The notes beneath the pieces were generated by a model that saw only the letters and a list, made by a program, of their open reading frames with translations, did not search any database and had not been told where the DNA came from. DNA of 64,000 bases from assembly GCA_002682825.1 (NCBI GenBank), contig NOKP01000002.1:5314309-5378308 (forward strand), given 5' to 3'. Origin of the DNA: Neonectria sp. B-13 (lineage: Eukaryota; Ascomycota; Sordariomycetes; Hypocreales; Nectriaceae). Positions 21,692-33,430 of this stretch are shown here, in pieces. Each line of letters opens with the position of its first letter. The stretch's first letter is position 1. A program made the translations under genes and the position numbers.

Positions 21692-24600
21692 ATCTCGGTC
21701 GAGACGGGGGAGCCGAGTCTCACTTCACTAGCGATCCGGTCCTGGCTGGTCCTGGGACAGCACACTTGACTGCTATGCACTGCGCTGCTCTCTGCACGCA
21801 CTTGGAACGCGACCGCTGCAAGGAGAAAGCAAGAAGCAAGGAGAAGCCCTGTTTCCGGCGGTATTCTAGACGACTAGAACCAGTCTGTCGCTGCGGAGGA
21901 GAGCGCCGGGGCCAGGGCCGGCTTCGGGTCCAGCAGGGGGACGGGACGAGGGGAGAGACGCCGCTGGGTGGAGAACTGGGTTGGGTGGTTTTTCGGGCGG
22001 GTTTGTTTCAGCGCAAAAGCAAACAAAATAAACAAAAATGCTATTTCTGAGACAAAAATGCCCACAGAAAGAGAGAGACAGCAACTGAGATGAGAGACGC
22101 GGGGTTTTCTTTAGGCTGCGGCTTATCGGAGACTGAGACAAGACGGACAGTTGATCGGGAGAAGTCGACGGTCGGCCCCCACGGCTTGGTACTGCTACAG
22201 TACTTCCGAAGTCTCAGATCGGTCAATTTTGGTGGGCGGGTGAGAGCAGGGGGAGGCTCAACTCGGGATTTTGAGGGTGACGGGGATGGGCTGTCTAATA
22301 AGAGTAGCTATAGTGGTATGCGCGTGTGTATGGGTGTGTGCAATCGGACTTGTGAGGGTGTTGCGATCTCGTCGGGAACAGGGTGAGATAACTCTGGCGT
22401 CGATCTGCGAATCTAGGATGGAGACAGCGGCAAAAGCAATAGCTCGGTCAATATAAGGGCAAGTCTGCGCAACCCTTAGAAACCTGTTAGTTTGATTCTC
22501 CGCAAACTAGACGAGTGCCTACGAAGAGAAGAATTCTCCGCAATGGGCGGCAATGGTTCCATCATTTATAGTCGACACCACATCCCGATTTACGTCACGA
22601 AGTATTCCTACTCACCTCCTGGCTCTCTTTCCGTCCAAGTCTGACCACGTTCGACTTGGAATGCAAAACTAATTATGGACCGGCCCGCTCCCTCCCCCGA
22701 CCGACGTGTCGGCTCGCGACTGTCCACGTCGGTGTCTTTCTGTCTGGCTGTCTCACCTGGAATCCAACCAGCCCTGTTGGCTCAACACGAGCCCATGCAC
22801 AACGACACTGCAGTGGGTGGATGAAAAAATCAAACCAGCTCCAGTCGGTCCCAGCACAACGGACCACCGCCACCGCCAGGGTAAATTTATAAAACTAGAA
22901 ATTTGCGATTGTTGTTGTCAGCACATCACAAGCAAAGCACGTCGACGCTGGTAAGCTAAGGCCAAAGTTAAAGGATATAAGTTGTAGCTCAGGTTTGAGG
23001 GTCTTAGCACCTAAGACAACTCGAACCATTCAATTGCTCGAGCACGTATGCATCTCGGGCTGTGTTCATAGCAACACCCCCCCAAAAACATCGACACAAC
23101 CGAGTAGAAAAGAAGTGCCAAAAAAGCCCTCCAAGCGCCGGCCGGCCTCGTAGGGGGGGATCCATCCGGTGCCAGACCGGGGAGGGGCATCACCGGGTCA
23201 CCGAGCTCTCCCCTCTTGCGGGCTTTGGGCAGCAATGCCTCCTCGCTTGCTGGTATTTTACCCTTCCGCATCCCGCACAACGTAGTCTAGCACAGCAGGA
23301 ACGAGAAAGGGAAGAAGAAAAAATCGATACAATGATAGCGCCCGGTGCTAGACAAGGAGCGGGATTGGAGATCGGCTGGGGCCCATCCTGGCTTATCACA
23401 GCCAGTCCCTGCGGCTTATGACTCTTTTTCCGCGTGGGGACTGCAGCGGTGCTGTGCGTTGGGCTCGGCGCTCTGCGGTAGTTGGCTGAACAAGCCCTTC
23501 GTACATGCCGGCCTACATGATCCAGCAACATCCGCGCTGTTGAGTGGCTGCTCTAGCCCCGTTGTACTGTAGCACTCGAGGCGAGATGTCGGTATGCTCT
23601 GGCATGTGTGACTCTTCTGGGGCAGAATTTGCCAGATGGCCAAGTCTGAGTTGGCAAAAGAGACCCAAGAAATCAAAACAGTCAACCCGAATGATCGGTG
23701 TGTAAATGCCGGAGTGCATCAGTCGAGGGCCAGCCAGTGAAGAACTCTCGTCCGGTCTCCTCTGACCACCCTCACCTGGATATCAACGGCCGGGGCAGAC
23801 TTTACTGGATGGAGGTTGAAAATATTCACCTTACCCAAGAGGCTAAACAAAGTACTCAAGGGTACCAGTACCCAGAGTGTGGTAGCGAGGCGTAGTCTAA
23901 CGGTCAGTCATCGTCATCTCGCGTCTGGTGTGTGGTGCTGCAGGGTAGCTGACGTGGATATTTCACATGGGATCTGTGCCATCATTGCGTGTAATACAGG
24001 GTTGGACCGAGAACACTAGGGCTTTCTTCCGAGAGGGATTCCTACGAAAATTCGTAAAAGGTGAAAATCATGAGCATGAAATCTTCAATTGCGAGATTGA
24101 TGATGATGGCTAGCTGGTTGTGCCCGAGGAAACACGACTAGTGGCGATATGTTGACGTGGAAATCATCGTATTTCACACATTACTAAGCCATGAACACAA
24201 CATGGAGAGATCAATTACTCTTCATTGTCACCGTACAGCAATTAAAGGAATACACGTATACTAACATGGATCTGCCTCATCACAGGCGTTAGATGGGACA
24301 TCTGATCTGAAGCAATCGAAGTTGACTTTCACGTGCAAGTACAAAATACATAGTCGCTGTAAGATACTTCTAGTAGCGACGACATGATTGACCACTTTCG
24401 CCCGTTACAAAACTCAATGTGGAACCCTTACCTCGGGTATCACATGGAGCAAGTTCATTGAACAAATGTCTCCTATCAAAAGTCGTAGCATGAGAGTCAA
24501 CCGATGATAATTCATGCGGCTGACAGTCTGCAAATGATCGGATAACCACATTGCTACATTGGAAGGGTACTGCGCTGTAGATCCCGGTACATCGCTGCAG

Positions 24601-25095
24601 GCAGTCTCAAAAATCATGCGAGAGTCCCAGTCGGATCGTCCGTTGCATTCCGGGACGTGATTTCGTGCGCAAGCCTGGAATTGTGTGATGGGACAATGTG
24701 GGGGAGGCGCTGGTGTGCGATCCGGGGATGCGCATGGTCTTGTAATGCGACAGGGGAGATATCAAGAATTTGAGTAATCATTAGAAACCGAGAGTATCCA
24801 AGTGCACGGGAATTGGTTTAATCGGGAGCAGATGCGCATAGGATGGACCAATTCATCGAGTACTGATGACGGTCCGGAGACGGAGGCCCACGCGACGGAC
24901 GGGAGGAGGGGTGAAGCGGGATGCCCCGCCATCCACTTTCGGGCGGTTAGATATAGGGAGTGCCACAGTGGCTTGGCGTCCACTTTAGAGCCCATCCACT
25001 CCACAGCCACAGCCACGCATCTAACAACACCATCAACACCAACATCAACGCTCCGATATTGCCATCCCCACGCCTGGCGCGTCCCTACACATACA

Positions 25096-26889
25096 ATGGT
25101 AAGAAACTAGCACTAAATCATTGATCAATTTCAAATGGTTAACCCTTCGTCTCCAGGCGCCAGACCCAGAACCCCTCAAGCGCAGACGCGGCCGGCCTGC
25201 AAACGCGTCCAAGGCCGTCGGCGCGTCGCGCAGCCGCCCGGACGACTACGAAGCCGATGTCGACGAAGTGCGCCCAAGGAAGCGAGGCCGGCCCAAGGCA
25301 ACCCTCGACGAACCCGAACCCGAACCCGCGCCGCGGAAGCGTGGCAGAGTAGCCAGCGCAAAGCCAGCAAACGAACCAGAAGAACCTGCGCCGCCCAAAC
25401 GAAAACGCGGTCGCCCCTCACTAGAGGAGCGGCGCAAGGCAGCTGAAAAGGCCGGCGAAGAGAGACTGGCGGAGGACGCGCAGCGACAAGTGCAGGATGA
25501 GGAGCAGCCACAAGAGACCCGGCGATCACGCAGAAAAGCTCCCAAATCCGCACAGGCAGAGCAACAACAACCAGAGGACCAGCCCGAACCCGCAGAGGCT
25601 GCGCCCCGAAGAAAGCGAGGACGGGCGGCTCAACCAGGGCAGAAACAGCAGCAGGAGGACGGTGTCGAGGAAGAGGAGGGCGGGGAGGAAGCAGCGCAGC
25701 CCCCGCGAAAAAGGGGTCGTCCATCATTAGGCACTCTACCCAACGAAGACGCCAATAATAAGGGCGTCAAGGCGACGAGACCGAAGAAGAAGGGGCAGAG
25801 GCCATCTGACGCAAACACAGAAGACGCAGAGAACCAAGACGAGAACCAGCCGAAGAAACGCGGCCGACGTCCAGGAGCGAGGACCTCGACAGACTCAAAA
25901 ACCAAGAAAGCCGGATCTCGGCCATCCAGAGACGAGGAGCGAGACCAGGAACCACAACAAGAACAACAAGAACCCGCCCCAAAACGCCGAGGCCGTCGTA
26001 GCCACACCGCGCCCCTCTCAGACGCCGACGACGACGCGCCGCTTCCCCCCCCAAAACCCTACCTCCACGTCGCACCGCAAACCCGCCGCATCCGCGCCTC
26101 CACCATCGCCGCCAAATGGTCACCGCTCTCGGGCGCTTCCCTCCCCGCCGCGTCGGCCCTCCTCGCCCTCGCCCACCAGCCCATCCTGCAGCGCACCGCA
26201 GCCACGCGCCAGCGTCGCCAGCACGCCGAGGCCGCCCTCAACCTCGTCGCTCGCCGCGTCGCCCGCAAGCTCGCCCGCGGTCTGCCCTTCCCCCCGGCCA
26301 CCGGCGGCAAGCCTGCCGGGCGGCCCTTCGCCGACGCTGACGGGGGTCGTGCCGCGCAGCTGGACTTTGAGAGCGTGCTGGACGGCCGCGGCGCCCTGGA
26401 GAGACAGCTGGGGCCTGCGGTGCACGCCGTCGAGCTGCTGAGGGGCGAGCAGCAGAGGATGGAGCGGGAGCTGGAGAGGGATTACGAGACGTTGCGGAAA
26501 CTCGAGGCCAGCGCCAGGGCGCAAACGAGGGAGCGCAAGGAGCAGTTGAAGAAGGCCCACGTTCTCGCGCCGACAACACGACCGGCGTTGCAGAACACCC
26601 AAGACCGATCCATCATCACCTCCAGCAGCTCCTCCGCCAATGTCTTCAAGGTTAGCAAGCTCCTTCACTATCCAATCACGATGGTACTAACCGCCTCACA
26701 CAGGACATGGCCGATCCAGAACTCCAGTCTCTGGGGCTGCAACTCGCCGGACACGTCGAGAGCATCCGCGGGAACCTTCAGCAGGGAGACGGTATCACGC
26801 CGCAGCTGTCACGGACGCGGGCGGCGTTGCAATCTGTGCTGATGCGGTACCTGGACCAGGAGGCGTATGAGCAGGTGGTTCTTGGATAG
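25096..26889 (+). CDS. fta7: kinetochore protein Fta7 / CENP-Q with AT-hook array
   Basis: Three exons: 25096-25098 (the ATG alone), 25157-26650 and 26704-26889, joined in frame to give about 560 residues. Both introns have consensus ends (GTAAGA..CTCCAG, GTTAGC..CACACAG). The C-terminal ~260 residues fit the Fta7/CENP-Q family: a VAPQTRRIRASTIAAKW block, a helical core, a coiled coil around MERELERDYETLRKLE, and a final LQSLGLQLAGHVESIRGN segment. The N-terminal ~300 residues carry about eight RGRP/RGR-type AT-hook cores in an acidic, Gln-rich linker (KRRRGRP, RKRGRP, KRKRGRP, KKRGRRP). CENP-Q pairs with CENP-U in the COMA/CCAN inner kinetochore; AT-hooks suggest direct contact with AT-rich centromeric DNA. 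The conserved part is not in frame with any better upstream ATG, which supports the one-codon first exon. Confidence 0.83.
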
Positions 26890-27577
26890 GGGCTATATGA
26901 GAAATGGCTATGAGTGTACTTGATGTGAGGACGAACATGGGTAGAGGGAACTGGGTTACGAACGGGATAGGACTGGATGAGATGAATATCAGGCGTAATA
27001 CGGTAATGGCACAACACAAGTCCATCATATGGGATCAGGACCTGAATTAAATCACGAGGCAAATTCTAGCTCAAAAACACTGCAATAGTACAGTCTACAA
27101 CATGTATCACAAGAGACGTCACTAAGCAAGGGACAAGTAAATCACCCCAAACCGACCGTCCCCATTTGTCAAAGGTATGTACAGCGAAAGAAGATTTATA
27201 TCGATGATCAAATATAGACCCAAACCAATGATCTGGAAGCACCCTGCGTGCAACGCTACCATACGAATCAAATAACCCCAAGTCTATCCATCAGAAGGCG
27301 CTTTCCCTTCACGCCGACACACAGGCCCATTGCAACAAAAGGAAACATGAGAAGAGGCGCAAGTAGTGTAAAGTATTGGCAAGACAGAACAAGATCATGA
27401 TTCTCATTGAATTGAATTGAAAGAAGCGGCAAAAACGGGTTGTCATACATCTAGGAGAGCAGTGTCTCCTCAAATCCGAGGATCCTCCTCCTCCACTAGA
27501 TTGCCCAACTTAGCACTGACGTGGCCGAGCGTTGTACAACGACGAGAAGGCATATACATGCGCCTCAAATTAGGCGT
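26890..27577. other. intergenic region between convergent genes
   Basis: About 690 bases between the fta7 stop and the stop of the secreted-protein gene. It is AT-richer than the flanking coding DNA and holds no recognisable gene. Confidence 0.65.
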
Positions 27578-28687
27578 TTATCGGACCAGACGGGCGAAGC
27601 CAGTGGGAGCGGCGTAGCCACCAGTGAAGGTGCTGTTGACGGGGTAGGGGACAACAGTGACGGTGGCCTCGAGGGTAGTGGTGACATCGTCATCATCGCA
27701 GTAGTCCTCATCGTTCTCATCATCCTCATCGTCATCGTTCTCGTCGTCGTCGTTGCTGTCAGAGCCAGTCTCGGTGGAGCCAGACGAGCCAGTCTTGGTA
27801 CCCTCAGCGCCGACGGTGCCGGTGTGGTCGCTGCCGACGGTGACGTAGACAGTGGAGGCAGGGGCAGTGACAGTGACGGTGGCAGTGGCATCAGCGCAGG
27901 CGCCGTCAGAAGAGCCCTCAGCACCGGAAGACTCATCGGGGGAGCCGTTGCCGTTGCCGCTGTTCTCGCCAGCAGTCTGGGTCTCGGTGCTGTCAGCCTT
28001 GGAGATGGTCAGAGTGAGGGTGGAGGTCTTGGTGCCAGTGGTGGTGGTGGTGGGCTCGTCAGCGGAGCCGTTGCCGTTGCTGCTGCCATCATCAGTGGCC
28101 TCGGCACCCTCGGAGACCTCGGAGCAGGGGACAGTGACGGTGGTCTGGACAGTGGAGTGGACGGTGGTGGTGACAACGCTGGCGTCGGTGCCAGTGCCGA
28201 TGGTCAGGGTCAGGGTCTTGTCGGTGACGTAGTCAGAGACGATGGTGGTCAACTCAGGGGACTCGCCATCGGTGGTAGCCTCGGGGGATGACTCGCCGGT
28301 GCTGATGGGGCCGAGCGAGGTGGTGAGGGGGGCAGTCAGGGTGTAGCCAGTGATGCCGCCGGTCTGGGCCTTCTCGATGACCTCGGAAGAGATGGAGGAA
28401 GCATCAGCGACGGGGCAGACGGTCTCGGTGAGAACGACGGTGTTGGTGACAACAACGACGGTCTTGTCAGTCTCGGGGAGCTGATCGATGGCGGTCTGGT
28501 CCCGGGCAGGGCAGTTGGTGACGGTGGGGGCGCAGCTGGTGATGGTCTGGACCTGGGTGGTGATGACGGTCAGGGTGGTCATGCCAGTGTCGGTGCCGTT
28601 CTCTCGTCGGTAGTGCATGTGTCGGGGGTAGGAGTAAGCGTTGGCGGCGGCGGCGAAGACGCCGAGGGCAGCAACGGTGGACTTCAT
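27578..28687 (-). CDS. secreted Ser/Thr-rich cell-wall-type protein with acidic tract
   Basis: A single exon of 369 residues. Residues 1-17 form a clear signal peptide (MKSTVAALGVFAAAANA), followed by a short basic stretch with RRE that could be a Kex2-like processing site. The body is dominated by Thr, Ser, Val and Gly, with repeated beta-type patches such as TLTLTIG, TTVTVPC, TLTLTISK and TVTVTAP, as in O-mannosylated wall proteins. Six cysteines (52, 59, 91, 188, 264, 330) could form disulphides. Residues 310-334 are almost all Asp, Glu and Asn. No C-terminal hydrophobic GPI signal is seen; the chain ends TGFARLVR. Codon choice is strongly biased to C-ending codons, which in fungi often goes with high expression. 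No named family is recognised, and wall or extracellular location is inferred from composition. Confidence 0.75.
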   Translation of the reverse strand: MKSTVAALGVFAAAANAYSYPRHMHYRRENGTDTGMTTLTVITTQVQTITSCAPTVTNCPARDQTAIDQLPETDKTVVVVTNTVVLTETVCPVADASSISSEVIEKAQTGGITGYTLTAPLTTSLGPISTGESSPEATTDGESPELTTIVSDYVTDKTLTLTIGTGTDASVVTTTVHSTVQTTVTVPCSEVSEGAEATDDGSSNGNGSADEPTTTTTGTKTSTLTLTISKADSTETQTAGENSGNGNGSPDESSGAEGSSDGACADATATVTVTAPASTVYVTVGSDHTGTVGAEGTKTGSSGSTETGSDSNDDDENDDDEDDENDEDYCDDDDVTTTLEATVTVVPYPVNSTFTGGYAAPTGFARLVR

Positions 28688-31600
28688 TTTGAAGGTGTTT
28701 TGGGTGGGAGTGGTTGGGGAGTCTGTTGGGAGTTTCGTCTATACGATGAGTTTCGGGTAAAAAGGTGTAGAAGTCGATTCCACACACAAGTAGCGAGCAA
28801 GACACAGTTTTGCTTCACAAAAGAAGGGAATAAGTTGGAGTGTGAAAAAACGCTGGTTGCCGTTGGCTAGAATGCTCGAAGGACTGTAATGGCGATGCCG
28901 TGAAAGAATGGAATGAGTCGGAATGACTGAAGAGAGCGTGGGAGTTGATAGACAAGACTGCAGAGGAGAGAGCAAGATGGAGCCAAGGGACGAGGCAGGA
29001 AGCGTTAGATATTAAGAGGAAACGGAGAAGGGGGTGGAACGAGGCCGGAGCAGGCAGGCTTTTTTAGTCAGTTGGGCTTCACCTTGTCCAAGGAACAGGA
29101 TTCGAAGCGTAAACACCGGACTGTGCCTTGGTGCGTAGGGAGCTAGGATACGATGGCCCCTTGGATTTCTGCAAGGACGACATCCTGGCAGCCCTTAATC
29201 AAGCGGATGGCCGAGGACTCCACTGGGATGTCCGGGGGGTGTGGGAGCTTGGGAGCCTGGGAGCCCTGGAGGAGAGGAAGCGTGCGGACGCCTGAGTGCG
29301 TAATAGAGCCAGTACCAGACTAGGCCGGAGCAGAGAGTTGCTGTTTCTGCAACCTCATCGTATCGTCCGCCATGGATGGATGCTGGCTGACGATGGGATT
29401 TCGGTGCGAGGGGCTCGTAGTCGGGGGCGGCTTGTCAGCTCGAAAGCGGGCGTGGTGCGGTGGGGCAGGTTAGCACGCGGGAGGGGGCCAATCTAGGGCC
29501 CGGGCGGACGCCGACATGGATGGTGAGACCATTCTTTTCTTGTCGCGGGTCCTTGGCTACAGCGGAGGGAGTGGATGTTGTTGTTGGTGTTGGACGGACG
29601 TTGGAAGAAGGGGTTGGAGGCTTGGTTGGAGTCGGCAAGTTGGGCGGCTTAGGTGAGGGGCCCCTGACGCTATGCCAAGATTGGCTTGGCTCAGGGGTCC
29701 GCGGCTAGGGTTGCGACGGGGGCCCTTGGCGGGGGGCTGTGATGGCAGGGGCTTTCCATTGGAACCCCCCATCGGACAATGGAAGGCCCTGAGGATCTTC
29801 TGTGAGTCCTGTCTGACCAGCTGCTTAGCGGTTTCTAGGCCCATCCAGGTACCGTGCCCAACGCTCGCAAGGCCTCCAGCCCTCACGAAAGGCCCTGTAA
29901 TCACACCAAGGTGCGCAGTTCCACGGGTATCTCTCACGGAACGACATGCCGCCACCATTACGAGTGAATGGATGCTGGCGGCTGCCAAGCACCATGTACC
30001 ACGTCTAGATACGGAGAGAATTTCCCATCCTTGCCCGACAAGCCTCTAGGACCACCACCATGTACTGTACCTGCATCTACACGAAATGGCGGCGAACGAG
30101 GGAATTGCAGCGCATCCATTCTGTTTGGGCTTCGTGCTGTACCACGTCGCTGTCACGATGATAGGGCATCCAATGCCGCCTGAGGACCACCAATCGCCAC
30201 GGACACGCTCCAGCGAGCAACCCCCATTGGCCGAGGCGCTTTTACACGATTGATCGCCAGACACAAAACCCGAAATCAAGGGTGCAAGGGGAGCCCCCTT
30301 AGCGCCACCACGTCGCCTTTTATGCAGGTACGGCACAAAACCTGAGACGCCACCATGGCCAATCGTTGGACAACCCCCAAAGCCCCTTGCACTTCCCGAC
30401 ACATGCTGTTGTGCTGCAAGCCCGCAGCCACGCTTGTTTGATGGCTTGAAATACAGTGACATGCCCCGACAGCGACAGGTTGCAGAATTGTGTGATTGAC
30501 CGCCGGCTGCACCAGCGCCCGAGTTTGAGGAGGAAACAAGAGGTGTTGCTGCCTGCATGGCGCGTTGACATGTGTCATCTGTCTTGCCGAGCATGCTGTG
30601 CTGTATGATACACGACACTATTTTCTTACGGCTGCCGTATCCTGCCGCTTCAATGCAAACGCCGTGGTATTCTTAGCCCCGTCCTGTGTTCCCTGAGTGA
30701 ATACTAAAAACAACTGTCGAAAATAATTACTCTGCCAAGCTTAGGGCTCTCTCCGTCTACCGGTGCAACGCTGACTGCAGGAACAGAAGCGATAATGCCA
30801 GTGGAGCGAATCCATTCGGACTTTGCCATATTAACTCTCCGGGCCTGGACCCGGCAGTGTACTATGTACAACCCTACGGCCATCCTCCCGGGCCAAGCCA
30901 TTGCCATTTTACGGTGAAGCCATGGTAGAGAACTCCGTTGAGGCGTCGATTGAGGTGAGGCCGCCATCGTTGCGGTATGAACAAGCTCGGTGTCTCAGGG
31001 GCCGGCGGGTGACCATGGCGCTCGGTATTCGAATGAGCACAGCCGCCCTTGGTTCAGCGCCATGATGATGTCCCGGTTGCAGGTATTTCGGTACTCGGGT
31101 GTCTCATCGCCGCCACGGCGCCGTGAGACGGGTCTCAGAACTGCCCGTCTCCAGTGCTGAAGCGGTCCGAGACGCCGGGAGTCTGACGGACGAGTTTCGA
31201 TCTTCAAGCCGTAGTTTCAGTCTCCACCGTTAAGAGTTTTTGATGTCTTTCCGGAGTCAGACTCACGATGATGTGCGGCTGGGAATACTAGTACGTGATT
31301 TTTAGTTACACATTCGCAATGCTTGCCTGATTAGCGACGCGATTACTATGTACAGCCAAGCAAGACATGCCCCCATTCATCGACCCAACAATCTCAACGT
31401 TTAATAAATGCTTATGCGCTGCACTGCGCGCTCATTGCTCGTGCTCATGCTCGTTATCTCGATCAAGGACACAACCGCCCCATTTAGCGCTGGCCCTAAA
31501 CCAAAGTCCTGTGTGATGGGTCTCCCAATTGCAACTCAACTTGCAAGAAGGATTCTGCCAGGGACCGGCGAACCCACCACCCCGATCATAGATGAGTCAG

Positions 31601-33430
31601 ATCCCACTCAACATCCACTCCGTCTTCAAACTGCAAACCCAAAGGGAATGAATCCTCGTGGAGTCCGAGCCTGCTGGGGAAAATGCCTCTTGTCTTCGCT
31701 GGCTCAGCCTCCACAGGCAAATAGTGGCGCGGGCTATAAGAAAAAATCGACCCGGCGCGAGCGAAGCTGACACGAGATGCCCATGCCAGACCAATGGCAT
31801 TTGGCATTCGTGGTCTTTCGCGCTTTTCGTCCGCCATCCAACAGCCTAGCGCACTAATCGTCTTATCATCCTAGTATGGACTATGGACACCAACGAGCTC
31901 TGATATCAACAACCATCCCGGCATATTGAGGCTGCTCTGCTCATTCCTCTCGACAGCGTGCTTCCAGGTGGTTGCTGTTTGGGGAAATCACCTTGCAGGG
32001 TTGTCAAAGTCCAACCCTTGGCTCCTGCTAGATGGCAGCCGCGGAAGTACTCGTTCTTCGCTCTACTTCGTACGGTGTACCTTAGCTCAACCTCTTTCCC
32101 CCTTCACTCATCTCGCTCCCACCCGCCAGACCCAACCCGTCACAAGATTCTCAGTAACAACAGCCAGATCAACAAAGCGAGACGGCCGCCAACTCACGCA
32201 TCATCCCATCTGTCGGCGTCCGGCAAGGCCGATTCCCCCTTCAATCCCATCTCCCACCGGCTGGCCCTGCCCTCGTCGTTTCAGCGCGAATCCTTGTATC
32301 GCCGTCTGTGCCTGTCGCAGAATAACAACATCACTTTCCTGTGCTCCACTCGTCATCTACGCCCACTCACACCAGCTTCGAACGGATCCCGCGGCCGCCA
32401 CGCTAGCTGGCATCACGACAAGGCTCGTTGCCAATCCCAATGATCTTCCTTACCGCCCTGGTCTTTGGTCTTGGTCTTGGCTGTGATCCTCGCTGCTCCG
32501 CTTCAAGGGCCCTCTGATGAGCAGGTTTGCCAAGCCCCAGTTCATACACATTCGCGCGTCCACTCGCCAAATCATATGAATCCTCGTCACCAAGTACGGA
32601 TACGTGTACGTATTCTACTAATTACAGTGCACATCCACGTAGTTCCAGACCATGCCCTTGAACGACGGGATCCGAGGCCTTGGACTTTGACCATCTAGTC
32701 TATTAGATTACTTAGCCATGAACTAACAAATGCCTATCTCCCGCTACCGTTATACGTACCTATGCGAAAGCCACGAGATAACGAGGCCTCTGTCTACAGC
32801 GCCATTGGTCCCATCTCTTCCCGATACGCTACGTACGCGTTCTTGCTGTCACTAACTTGGCCGTTATTGAATCCGTCCCGCCATTTCATTTCGCAGAGCC
32901 CGCCAGCCAAGGGTTAAATGGACTTCGGTCCTGGTCCGCCAAGCAAGCCGCCTGAGCCGCCTTTTCTCAACTGACAAGCCGTTAACACGCCGTCATCTGA
33001 GCCACGACGGTGGTGATGTTGGTGTCCATAACGGCAGAAGTTGCGTAATCATACGAGGCTTCTCCAACCTTCTCCCGTAAACCCCACCTGGACTTGCTTC
33101 CACGATTCCACGGCGACTCGGTCGTGCCACTACTCGAATCAAGCTTTCCGGTCACCGCTGGCAAATCCTGGTTGGAATTTCATCTCATCTGCAGTCCCCG
33201 GCTCGCGTTGGTTACAGATTGATTCTGCTAACGAACAAGCCGAGTTGTCGGTTCGTATCTAATCCCGGATGCCATCGCGGCCACACTCACCCAGCTGCAT
33301 GGACAAGGGACACCGACATTTAGACTCATCGCCCATCCCTGGCCATGATGTCCGATCGAGTAGCTAACGAGATTGCCAATTGTCTGAAATAGAGTGGTGG
33401 CGCGGATGTCCCTCGATCTGAACCCATCTC
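28688..33430. other. 4.7 kb gene-poor interval
   Basis: I can support no gene here. The first few hundred bases are the promoter of the secreted-protein gene. Frames at 29672-30049 (+), 30046-30618 (-), 31408-31770 (+) and 31926-32486 (+) lack domains and overlap frames on the other strand. A pyrimidine- and CA-rich stretch at about 32080-32180 looks like a fungal 5' leader, but I could not build a convincing spliced gene after it. Confidence 0.5.

Larger units (their letters stand above)
19767..25095. other. 5.3 kb gene-poor interval
   Basis: I can support no protein-coding gene here. The first 2-3 kb, upstream of the minus-strand gene at 19766, are purine-rich on the + strand with GGT-, GCGAT- and CCACTG-type simple repeats and a long purine tract. 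This may be an extended promoter or leader. From about 24000 to 24800 the DNA is more AT-rich and featureless. Short frames on both strands have no shared pattern. Confidence 0.5.

Noticed and set aside
30046..30618. 190-codon frame on the minus strand
   Set aside because: It is rich in Cys, Gly and Trp without any pattern, overlaps other frames and has no recognisable start context or domain.
31408..31770. 120-codon frame starting with a hydrophobic stretch, possible small secreted protein
   Set aside because: The first 20 residues could pass as a signal peptide, but the rest is basic and irregular, cysteines are few and unpaired, and a frame on the other strand overlaps it. Evidence is too weak.
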